Part shown: piece by piece, positions 51,077-59,219 of the stretch
Numbering within the stretch: the stretch's first letter is position 1
How the letters are laid out: every line of letters begins with the position of its first letter
Assembly (NCBI GenBank): GCA_963204975.1
Contig: CAUJJC010000325.1
Location: 1-62,103, forward strand
Direction: 5' to 3'
DNA: 62,103 nucleotides
Origin: Verrucomicrobiota bacterium
Lineage (GTDB): Bacteria; Verrucomicrobiota; Verrucomicrobiia; Verrucomicrobiales; Verrucomicrobiaceae
Program-made: the position numbers and the translations under genes
Notes under the pieces: generated by a model
What the model was told of the DNA's origin: nothing
Database searches by the model: none
Seen by the model: only the letters and a program-made list of their open reading frames with translations

Positions 51077-54000
51077 ATGAAATCTTCTCTAGCTCTTCTT
51101 GCTTCGGCATTGATTCTCCAGGGTTTCGCAGGTCAGGCATGGTCCCAGGCTGAGTTTCAGACCCTGGCGACCTTCCCTCAAACTCCCGGCTATCCGAAGC
51201 ATGGAGTGGTCCGCGCCGCTGATGGAACCTTCTACGGGGTGTCGCGATTCGGCGGCACGGGAGATGCGGGAGCGCTCTTTGCCATCGACGAAACGTCCGG
51301 CTCGGTGACAGATGTCGCCAATTTTGCCACCATCGGCGTCGAACTCGGCGACGAACGAGTGGGGATGGCCGCCGACGACTCGGATGCCATCTTTGGTATT
51401 GCCGCCTACGGTGGAGCCAATGGCGATGGCGCGATCTGGAAATGGACCGCAGCGGATGGCTTGGTGCGGATGGCGAGTTTCGATGAGGCCGCCTCCGGCC
51501 AGAATCCCCGTGGCGAACTGGTGACCGATGGAGCCGGGAATTTCTATGGCGTCTGCGTGGCGGGTGGTGCTTACGGCGATGGCACGCTTTGGAAATGGTC
51601 GGCCACGGGCGGCTTGGTGCGGCTGTATTCGTTTCAAGATTATGGCGATGCCTTGTCCTTGGGTGGCCGCCCTCGGTCAATTGCCTTGGTCAATGGCGCG
51701 CTCTTCGGCGTGACCGCCGAAAAGGACAATGGCACCGGCCCGGACATTCCCGTGCTGTGGTGCCGGAGCGCGGCGGGCGTGATGAAGCAGGCAGCCGTGT
51801 TCGATACGGACATCCTCGGCTACCCGCAGGGCGGGATCGTGGTCACGGGGTCGGGCGTGGCTGGGATCTCCTACACGAACTCCACGACGGAAACAGGCAC
51901 GCCCAAGCTCTGGGTTTATCCCGGAACCGGCACGGCGATCACCAATGCACATACCTTCGCCGCCACGGATGCGCGGCTCACGATTGGCTCGGATGGTGAG
52001 GAGATTTACGGCACCACGGAAGCCGGACGAATCTGGCACCGCGCCTTCACAGGGGCGTTTGCTCTGGAAGGCACGTATGCACCGGCCTCGGTGGGCAAGC
52101 CCGCAGGCAGCATCGTGGTGTTGGGCACAGGTGATGTCTTCGGCACGGCGATTCTGGACACCGATGGATCGGGCACGTTTTGGAAGTGGAATCAGGACGA
52201 TGGAACCTCCATCAAGGCCAACTTCCAGGCCCTCACCCTGGGCGGCGATCCGAGTGGCGTGCATGTGGACAGCCAGGGCAATGTGTATGGCATAGAAATG
52301 ATTCGGCAGTTTCTCTGGCGCTGGAGTGATGCAACGGGACCCGCCCCCCAGAAGGTGGCCGATGTGGAGACTCCGCTCGTGGGCTTCGTCACGTTCGGTG
52401 GTGTGGTGGGCGATGATCAGGGCAATGTTTTCGGCTTCACCAAGCTGGGCGCTTCGGGTCCGGCGGGCGGACTCTGGCGCTGGAATGCCTTGAGTGGTCT
52501 GGTCAAGGTGGGAGCCTTCGGCACGGCCATCGTGCCAGGCAATGCGACGGGACACATTGCCCGCGATCCAGAGTCCGGCGCGATCTGGGGAACCACCGAA
52601 CAACCTTTGGGAACCAAAAAAATCGTCCACCTCTGGCGTTGGACCTCCGCCCTGGGCCTGAGAAAGGTGGCGACGCTAGACTCCGCCGATGGCGAAGGAC
52701 CTGTGAAAGCGATCACGGTGGGACCTGGCGGCGCTATTTATGGCGTGTGCGCAGGTGGCGGCACTGCTGGCAAAGGAACTCTGTGGGCCTGGATTGACTC
52801 GACCGGCTTCAACAACCTCGCCGACTTCGGTGCGCCGACCCCAATCACCACCCCGCCGGGTGCTGGACTTGCCGTGACACCGCTGGGCACAGTTTATGGA
52901 GTCACAGAAACAGGTGGCGCTGACAATGCGGGCCGCATCTGGCGCTGGGTGCCGGTGGTGGGCCTCACGGTGGTGAAGGACTTCGTCACGGCAACGACGG
53001 GTGCGATGGACGGGACGGACACCGGCATGATCGTCGCGACTGATGGTGCCCTCTACGGCTGTGCATCGAGCGGCGGTGGCCATGGCGTGGGCACTCTGTG
53101 GAAATGCACGCTCGGCGGCACGCCCGCCCTCACGGCGCTGCATCACTTCAATCCCACGGTGATGGCGCATCCTCAGCCTAACCGGCTGGTGCAGGCAACG
53201 GACGGGATGATCTATGGCATCGCTCTGCACGGCGTCTGGCGCTACGGAGTAGCCTCATCGAACCCGCAGGCCCCCGTGGCCGTCACTTTGCCCATGGGCT
53301 ACCTGTCCGCCTCGCGAGTGGTCTTGGAAGGTTCCGTCAATGCGCGTGGCAATGATGCGACCGTCACTTTCGAACTGGGCACCAAGGCTGATGAATTCAC
53401 ACTTTCGCAACCGGCGACGCCCGGCACGGCAACCGGCAGCAGCGCCACGCCTGTGAGCGCTGAGTTCACGGGGTTGCTTGCGAAGACGACCTACTTCTAT
53501 CGCATCAAGGCGGAGAGCAGCGTGGGCACAGGCTACAGCTCTGTCGCTAGCTTCACGACCTCGGCCACGTTGGCTCCTCTCGTTGTGACCAAGGTGGCAA
53601 CACTGCCAACGCCGGCGAGCCTCACTCTGAATGCGACGATCACACCGCGCTCGTCGTTGGACACGCTGGTGTTCTTCGATGTCGGCACGTCGGCGACGGC
53701 GCTCACGACGGTGGTGCCCGTCACCACTGGTGCCATCACCGGCAATGCAGCGGTCAATGTCAGTGTCGTCGCTGACAGCCTGCTGCCCCATACGAAATAC
53801 TTCTTCCGTGCTCGTGCTCAGCATGACAATGGTGCCGCCGCTGGTGTGGTGCTGAGTGCGACGACTGGCAACAACAGCCCCAGCGCCGCTGACGATGCCT
53901 TCACGGTCCTGCCAAGTGCGACGGTCGATCTCACCGTGCTAGGAAACGACACGGACCCTGACTCCGATACGCTCACCATCCTTTCGTTTAGCATCCCTCC

Positions 54001-55777
54001 TGTAGCCGCTGGCAAGGTGGTGAAAGTGGGCAACGTGCTCCGCTTCACGGCCACCGCAGCCTTCACCAGCGCGACGATCAACTACACCGTGAGCGATGGG
54101 TTTGGCGGCACCGACACGGGTGTCTGCTCGATCACACGCGGAACGGCGACGCTCTCGGAGACGGCTCACACCTTGGGCTCGGAAGGAGGAAGTTACTCGG
54201 TGGACATCACGACACCTTCGAGCTGGGCCACCGTCGAGGCCTTGACCTGGGCCAGCGCCGCACCGGCGGCAGGCACGGGCAATGGCTCGACGACCATCAC
54301 CGTGCTGCCCAATCCGGCTGCCGTGGCTCGCATCGGCACCGTCGTCATCGGTGGCGTGGCACATAACATCACACAGAACGGCGTCTCTGCGCCCACCGTG
54401 GCCATGCCTGACCCTCTTCCGGCGGGCATTGTTGGTGCGCCTTACTCGATCAGCGTCCCCACCACTGGTCGCCCGGTGACTTACAAGTTGGTGGGCGTGC
54501 TGCCTCCGGGCTTGGTCTTCGGACCGATGGGAACGATTACCGGCACTCCTACCAAGTCGGGTGATTTCCCGCTGACGGTGCGGGCGATCAATGCGGCGAA
54601 CACGAGCGCTCCTGTGACCTTCACGATCCATATCGACCCGCTGCCGGCGAGCGTGATCGGCTCCTTCACAGCCTTGCTTGATCGAGGCACCTTGAATCGT
54701 GATCTGGGCGGGTGGCTGACGCTTTCCACCACATCGACGGGTTCAGCGTCTGGCACTCTGCGATTGGCAGAACTGAGCTATCCGTTCAGCGGCAAAATGT
54801 TATCAAGCACCGATGCCTCCGTCGATCCGGTGGCCGATTTCACCATCGCACGTCGAGGCACCACGGCGCTGCTGGTGAAGGTGAAGTTCGATCAACCTGG
54901 GACGAACAAGATTTCAGTAGAGGTAAACACGGCAGGCAACACCGGAGCGCCAGTGACGGGTCTTGGTGCACGCACGCTTGGCACCACGACGATCTCGGCG
55001 GCCAATTACACTTCGATCTTTGAGCCGACCACCGACCCCGACGAGCCACAGGGCAATGGCTTCGCCACCTTCAAGACCACAACCACTGGCGCGGTCACAT
55101 GGTCAGGCAGGCTCGCTGACGGCACGGTGCTCACCGGCGCTGGCTTGCTCAATCCTGACAACGCCCTGCCGATGTGGCATTTGCTCTACGCGAATCAGGG
55201 CTGTGTGCATGGTCGCGCCACCTTCGCCGGTGCGCCGACGCAAACCGTTGGTGGCACGTTCACCTGGTTCAAGAAGCCGCAGCCCGGTCGCCTTTATCGT
55301 GATGGCATTGGCCCGATGAACTGCACCATCGCGGGCAGTCTTTACGCAGCACCCGCTACGGGCGTGATTGTGTTAGGTCTCACGGACAAAGCCGACAATG
55401 CACGGCTGGAGTTCTTCGCGGGCGGTATTGGCAGCTCGGAGCAGGCGGCAGCGACGCGACAGATCTTCACCATCAACACGCTGAACAAGCCGTTGCTCGA
55501 CCTTCCTGGTTCGGCTGACAATCTCACAGGTGTAAAGCTCACCCTCATACCCTCCACGGGTTACTTCAGCGGCAGCTTTACCCTGCGCGACTCGAATGTC
55601 CTCGATCCCGCTCGTCCGCACCTGCGCCCGGTCACTTTCCAGGGCCTGCTGGTGAACTCGCTTGGCAAGGGAGCAGGCTATTTCTTGCTCAACCAGCTTC
55701 CTTCGGCTGGCAAGACGCTGCTTACCTCGGACATCTTGTCCGGCCAGGTCGTGCTCGATGCTGCGCCCTCGCCTTGA
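51077..55777 (+). CDS. Large GloVer-repeat surface protein with Ig-like domains
   Basis: A 1566-residue exported protein. A signal peptide (MKSSLALLASALILQGFAGQ) is followed by tandem GloVer-type (Gloeobacter/Verrucomicrobia) repeats, units like DGTFYGVSRFGGTGDAGALF and GAIYGVCAGGGTAGKGTLWA, to about residue 720. Two fibronectin III-like domains follow (725-930), then a cadherin-like domain (FTVLPSATVDLTVLGNDTDP, about 935-1015), a BACON-like domain (to about 1110), a putative Ig domain (VTYKLVGVLPPGLVFGPMGT, to about 1195), and a long beta-rich C-terminal region. No PEP-CTERM or sorting motif is seen. It likely forms an extracellular or adhesin structure; function unknown. Confidence 0.83.
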   Translation: MKSSLALLASALILQGFAGQAWSQAEFQTLATFPQTPGYPKHGVVRAADGTFYGVSRFGGTGDAGALFAIDETSGSVTDVANFATIGVELGDERVGMAADDSDAIFGIAAYGGANGDGAIWKWTAADGLVRMASFDEAASGQNPRGELVTDGAGNFYGVCVAGGAYGDGTLWKWSATGGLVRLYSFQDYGDALSLGGRPRSIALVNGALFGVTAEKDNGTGPDIPVLWCRSAAGVMKQAAVFDTDILGYPQGGIVVTGSGVAGISYTNSTTETGTPKLWVYPGTGTAITNAHTFAATDARLTIGSDGEEIYGTTEAGRIWHRAFTGAFALEGTYAPASVGKPAGSIVVLGTGDVFGTAILDTDGSGTFWKWNQDDGTSIKANFQALTLGGDPSGVHVDSQGNVYGIEMIRQFLWRWSDATGPAPQKVADVETPLVGFVTFGGVVGDDQGNVFGFTKLGASGPAGGLWRWNALSGLVKVGAFGTAIVPGNATGHIARDPESGAIWGTTEQPLGTKKIVHLWRWTSALGLRKVATLDSADGEGPVKAITVGPGGAIYGVCAGGGTAGKGTLWAWIDSTGFNNLADFGAPTPITTPPGAGLAVTPLGTVYGVTETGGADNAGRIWRWVPVVGLTVVKDFVTATTGAMDGTDTGMIVATDGALYGCASSGGGHGVGTLWKCTLGGTPALTALHHFNPTVMAHPQPNRLVQATDGMIYGIALHGVWRYGVASSNPQAPVAVTLPMGYLSASRVVLEGSVNARGNDATVTFELGTKADEFTLSQPATPGTATGSSATPVSAEFTGLLAKTTYFYRIKAESSVGTGYSSVASFTTSATLAPLVVTKVATLPTPASLTLNATITPRSSLDTLVFFDVGTSATALTTVVPVTTGAITGNAAVNVSVVADSLLPHTKYFFRARAQHDNGAAAGVVLSATTGNNSPSAADDAFTVLPSATVDLTVLGNDTDPDSDTLTILSFSIPPVAAGKVVKVGNVLRFTATAAFTSATINYTVSDGFGGTDTGVCSITRGTATLSETAHTLGSEGGSYSVDITTPSSWATVEALTWASAAPAAGTGNGSTTITVLPNPAAVARIGTVVIGGVAHNITQNGVSAPTVAMPDPLPAGIVGAPYSISVPTTGRPVTYKLVGVLPPGLVFGPMGTITGTPTKSGDFPLTVRAINAANTSAPVTFTIHIDPLPASVIGSFTALLDRGTLNRDLGGWLTLSTTSTGSASGTLRLAELSYPFSGKMLSSTDASVDPVADFTIARRGTTALLVKVKFDQPGTNKISVEVNTAGNTGAPVTGLGARTLGTTTISAANYTSIFEPTTDPDEPQGNGFATFKTTTTGAVTWSGRLADGTVLTGAGLLNPDNALPMWHLLYANQGCVHGRATFAGAPTQTVGGTFTWFKKPQPGRLYRDGIGPMNCTIAGSLYAAPATGVIVLGLTDKADNARLEFFAGGIGSSEQAAATRQIFTINTLNKPLLDLPGSADNLTGVKLTLIPSTGYFSGSFTLRDSNVLDPARPHLRPVTFQGLLVNSLGKGAGYFLLNQLPSAGKTLLTSDILSGQVVLDAAPSP

Positions 55778-56245
55778 TCAACGGCTCAGCTCGTTTTGTG
55801 ACAGCGTTTTGAACCCTGCGTGGGCGAGCGCGGTGCTGGCGACGTCGGCATCATCCGTGTGCAGCACCATCACTGGCCATTCCGCTGGCCGGATGAGCAA
55901 AGGGTAGCACTGGCGCACGTTCACCTCGGCAGCGAGCAGGCCGCTCAGGCAGTGATTGAGGTCCTGGGCTCCGCCTTTGAGTTCCACGATCACCACGGTG
56001 CTCTCGGAGTGCGCGATGCCGCGCTCCATGAAAAGCGTCTGGGCGGACTCAGGATCATTCACCACCATGCGTAGCAAGGTGATTTCGGCCGACTCCTGGA
56101 GGCTGAGGCCGAGCACCACGATCTGGTGCTCGCGCAGCAGCTTGAGCAAGGCCAGCATGGTGCCCACGCGATTGTCCAAAAACACCGTCAACTGCCGCAC
56201 CGGCTGGCGGGCATTCGTAATGGCGGCGGCTTCCTGAACGATCAT
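55778..56245 (-). CDS. Tandem ACT-domain protein
   Basis: A 155-residue protein made of two ACT-like units: the first begins QPVRQLTVFLDNRVGTMLAL and the second runs from about PAEWPVMVLHTDDADVASTA. ACT domains bind amino acids and regulate metabolic enzymes. No catalytic domain is attached, so it is probably a small-molecule sensor or partner protein. It is the last gene of a three-gene operon (5 bases after the DUF6941-like gene) and ends exactly at the stop of the convergent surface protein gene. Confidence 0.75.
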   Translation of the reverse strand: MIVQEAAAITNARQPVRQLTVFLDNRVGTMLALLKLLREHQIVVLGLSLQESAEITLLRMVVNDPESAQTLFMERGIAHSESTVVIVELKGGAQDLNHCLSGLLAAEVNVRQCYPLLIRPAEWPVMVLHTDDADVASTALAHAGFKTLSQNELSR

Positions 56246-56250
56246 AAAAT

Positions 56251-56709
56251 TCAGCCAAAGGGTGACGTGGACCGATGCGGATCTTCGTAGAGCATCACCC
56301 GCAGAGGCACGCTCGTGAGTTCAATATCGTCGTGCTCTACAACGAAGCGATAGAGCCCAGGCTTCTCAAATTTCATCCGCTGAAGATTCAGCACAATGTT
56401 GCGGCTGATGAAGGGCGGGCCGCCGGGTGCGATCGTCGCATCAATGTCAGCCGGGAAGGGTGGCATGATGTCCTCATCTTCGGGACCCAGCGCGCGGATC
56501 TTCATCTTGTAAGTGCCACTGTCCTCGTGATCAAAGAACAGACGAAGGGCGAAGGAGCACTGCGGATGATGCACCGGGAATTCACGGGTGCAGAGCGTGT
56601 CGAAGGCACCGAGGATGCAGAGCTTGCCCTGGTAGTCCGCAGCGAAGTCACAAAGCGTGGCGAGAAGAATTTGCACGGCGCACAGTGGGGCACGGTTCCT
56701 GAAATGCAA
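56251..56709 (-). CDS. DUF6941-like protein of unknown function
   Basis: A 152-residue protein. It starts with the pattern LATLCDFAADYQGKLCILGA, continues with FPVHHPQCSFALRLFFDHED and ends with YRFVVEHDDIELTSVPLRVM, as in the small beta-sandwich family annotated as DUF6941 (name from memory). A GTG at 56676 is an alternative start that would begin nearer the conserved part. It lies 3 bases after the cyclase stop and 5 bases before the ACT gene. No catalytic residue is recognised. Confidence 0.65.
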   Translation of the reverse strand: MHFRNRAPLCAVQILLATLCDFAADYQGKLCILGAFDTLCTREFPVHHPQCSFALRLFFDHEDSGTYKMKIRALGPEDEDIMPPFPADIDATIAPGGPPFISRNIVLNLQRMKFEKPGLYRFVVEHDDIELTSVPLRVMLYEDPHRSTSPFG

Positions 56710-56712
56710 TCG

Positions 56713-57912
56713 CTAGACCTTCGTTGCGATCAAAGGCTGGACGAAGGGCAAGGAACGCCCGCGATTGCGCTCGCGGAGGTCCTGCACGGCTTCGACGATG
56801 AGGCTGCGATCCATCTCATGGACTTCGATTTTGCGTCCGATCTCGGGCACGAGCGTGATCGTGAGCTGACCACCCAGGTGCTCGCGGAATTCTTCGAGAC
56901 CAGCGAGGATGGTCATTTCGCCACCCGCGTTTTTCTCCAGCAGATGCGGCGCATAGGTGACGAAACCGATGCGCTCGATCAGTGAGATGATCCGCTCCGC
57001 TGTGGTCGCATCCAGGATGCCGCGCTTCACGCTGTAGAGCAGATCGACGGCCATGCCGATGGCCACGGCTTCTCCATGAGAAACGGCGAATCCAGAGACC
57101 TGCTCCAGCTTGTGCGCGGCCCAGTGGCCGAAGTCGAGCGGGCGGGCGCTGCCCATTTCAAACGGATCGCCACCGGTGCTGATGTGCTCCACATGCAGCT
57201 CGGCACTGCGCTGAATCGTGCGCTCGAGTGCGGACGACTCCAGGCGAGAAAGGGACTCGGCCATGCCTTCCAGTTCGTTGTAAAACGCAGCATCGCGAAT
57301 GAGTGCGACCTTGATCGCCTCAATGATACCACCACGACGATCACGCTCGGGCAGCGAATCGAGGAAGGCGAAGTCATTGATGACCGCATACGGCACCGCG
57401 AAGGAGCCCACCCAGTTCTTCTTGCCCACGTAGTTGACCCCGTTCTTCACGCCCACGCCGCCATCGCCTTGGCTGAGGGTGGTGGTGGGGAACCGAATGT
57501 GACGGATGCCGCGATGAGCGGTGGCAGCGGCGAAGCACACCAGATCGAGGACCGCCCCCCCGCCGATGACGAACACATACGAGTGCCTGTCCAGGCCCGC
57601 CTCATTGATGGCCTTCCAGCATTGCTCGACGAGCCGGAAGTCATTCTTGCACGCCTCGCCGCCGGGCAGCACGAAGGGCTCGGAAGTGAGATGAAAGGCA
57701 TCGCTGTGCGCGGCGGCGTAGCTTTGCACCTGGGCATTGAGATCGGGATTGGCCAGCGCCACGCGATCATCAATGAAGACGAGCACCTTCGGCTTGCGGC
57801 CATTCTGGGAGAGTTCCAGCACGTCGCGCACCGTCGTGTTCAGCGATGAGAAGGCATCGCGGGTGAACAAGATCCGGTGGGTGTGCTCGATGGTGATCGT
57901 GCGCTTTAGCAT
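56713..57912 (-). CDS. Sugar-phosphate cyclase of the 3-dehydroquinate synthase superfamily (EboD-like)
   Basis: A 399-residue NAD- and zinc-dependent cyclase. The nucleotide motif is FVIGGGAVLDLVCFAAATAH, the active-site loop is GDGGVGVKNGVNYVGKKNWV, and the zinc ligands are E198 (GGIIEAIKVAL), H263 (LDFGHWAAH, with H267) and H279 (VSHGEAVAIGM). Compared with DHQS, the GVGVKNGVN loop and DFGHWAAH deviate in the way seen in EboD and EEVS-related cyclases, so the product is probably not dehydroquinate. The rest of an ebo cluster is absent here. It is the first gene of the cyclase-DUF6941-ACT operon. Confidence 0.85.
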   Translation of the reverse strand: MLKRTITIEHTHRILFTRDAFSSLNTTVRDVLELSQNGRKPKVLVFIDDRVALANPDLNAQVQSYAAAHSDAFHLTSEPFVLPGGEACKNDFRLVEQCWKAINEAGLDRHSYVFVIGGGAVLDLVCFAAATAHRGIRHIRFPTTTLSQGDGGVGVKNGVNYVGKKNWVGSFAVPYAVINDFAFLDSLPERDRRGGIIEAIKVALIRDAAFYNELEGMAESLSRLESSALERTIQRSAELHVEHISTGGDPFEMGSARPLDFGHWAAHKLEQVSGFAVSHGEAVAIGMAVDLLYSVKRGILDATTAERIISLIERIGFVTYAPHLLEKNAGGEMTILAGLEEFREHLGGQLTITLVPEIGRKIEVHEMDRSLIVEAVQDLRERNRGRSLPFVQPLIATKV

Positions 57913-58089
57913 GGGGGTGTGGAGTCAACGCGGTTCGGTTCCGCGTTCAATCCGAATTCAAAACGTTCGCGCCCTGATGCTGGACTCCCGCTAGCCCTGA
58001 GCGTTCAGGCGATCACCAATAGAAGCCTGAGGCGGCTTCCTCATGAATCGCCAAGAATGACAATGCGGCAATGCCCAGCGGGTCCGGGA

Positions 58090-58119
58090 TTGACGCCCCA
58101 GGGCTGCTCCGCATAGCCT
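58090..58119 (+). promoter_or_regulatory. Putative promoter of the GYF_2/DUF4190 gene
   Basis: TTGACG (58090-58095) and TAGCCT (58114-58119) are 18 bases apart and 11 bases before the ATG, so the transcript would be nearly leaderless. The hexamers resemble those before rpmB. Confidence 0.4.
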
Positions 58120-58130
58120 GCCATCCACGA

Positions 58131-59219
58131 ATGAATTATCACGTCGAGCGTAACGGTGAACCTCTGGGCATTTACGCCGAGGAGGATATTCCCGAGGCGC
58201 TGTTCTCCGGCGACTTGCAACTCACCGACCTCGTGTGCTGCGAGGGCATGGAGGGCTGGGAGCCGGTGTCCGAACTCGTCGAGATCGAAGAACTCCCACA
58301 GCACATCCGTCCTGCGGGTCCGCGTCGGCCACCCTCGTTCGTGAAGGGAGCACCGGTCGCGTTTGCACCACCACCTCCTCCGTCATCCGTGTTTGCGGCA
58401 CCCAAGGCCGAGGAGTCCTCAGGCTATGCAATCGTCAGCTTGGCTCTTGGTATCAGCAGCGTTTGCGCAGGGCTCGTCACCGGGGTGCCGGCGATCATCT
58501 TTGGCATCGTCGCGCTGAAGAAGATCAAAAGCTCGGGCGGTCGGCAGGGCGGACGCGGTCTCGCCATTGGCGGTATGGCCGCAGGCTTGGTGCTGGGGCT
58601 CGTCGGCACCGCCCTGCTGGTGGCCTTGCTGGTGCCCGCCTACGAGGCGGTTCAGGTGCGTGCGCGCTTGCTGCAATCGGCCACCCATGCGCGGCAGATC
58701 ATGATGGCGATGAAGAGCTATTCCAGTGACAATGGCGGCCTCTATCCCGATGCCGATCCGCGCGTGAATCCAGCGAACTCCAATCAGGCCTTCCGCGAGT
58801 TGTTCAAGCGTCGCTACCTTCAGGACGAGAGCATCTTTGCCACGCCATCCGGCGAAGGTGATCCTGACCACGACATCGGCACGCCACCCGACTTTGCGGA
58901 AGCTCTGCAACGCGGCGAGAACGGCTGGGCCATGAGCAAGGGCATGAGCGCCGCTGCTCCCGGCGGTGCTCCATTGATCTTCGAAGCGCCCACCATCGCC
59001 GTGTGGCCACCGCGCTGGCGCGTGGTCTCCGTGAGCGATCCTGGGGACGTAGAACGTCCGCTGGGCAAGGTGATCATCGGGCGCAACGACGGAAGCGTGG
59101 CCAGCGAGACACTACAGCGTCCGCGCGCTTTCGAGCCCGTGCTGCTGCTGCCAATGGCGGATGGCAGCAGCGCGTTCGATCTCGTTCCCAGCAAAGAGAT
59201 GTTGATGCCCGAGAGGTGA
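58131..59219 (+). CDS. GYF_2 and DUF4190 domain membrane protein
   Basis: A 362-residue protein. Residues 1-50 match a GYF_2 domain (MNYHVERNGEPLGIYAEEDI, CEGMEGWEPVSEL). A Pro-rich linker leads to a DUF4190 two-helix region (IVSLALGISSVCAGLVTGVP, then a Gly-rich loop and GLALIGGMAA-like helix), followed by a pseudopilin-like segment (ARQIMMAMKSYSSDNGGLYP). The C-terminal part is an extracytoplasmic domain of unknown fold. GYF_2 may bind proline-rich partners. The start at 58131 drops 20 unconserved residues. The gene ends against the convergent oxidoreductase. Confidence 0.75.
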   Translation: MNYHVERNGEPLGIYAEEDIPEALFSGDLQLTDLVCCEGMEGWEPVSELVEIEELPQHIRPAGPRRPPSFVKGAPVAFAPPPPPSSVFAAPKAEESSGYAIVSLALGISSVCAGLVTGVPAIIFGIVALKKIKSSGGRQGGRGLAIGGMAAGLVLGLVGTALLVALLVPAYEAVQVRARLLQSATHARQIMMAMKSYSSDNGGLYPDADPRVNPANSNQAFRELFKRRYLQDESIFATPSGEGDPDHDIGTPPDFAEALQRGENGWAMSKGMSAAAPGGAPLIFEAPTIAVWPPRWRVVSVSDPGDVERPLGKVIIGRNDGSVASETLQRPRAFEPVLLLPMADGSSAFDLVPSKEMLMPER

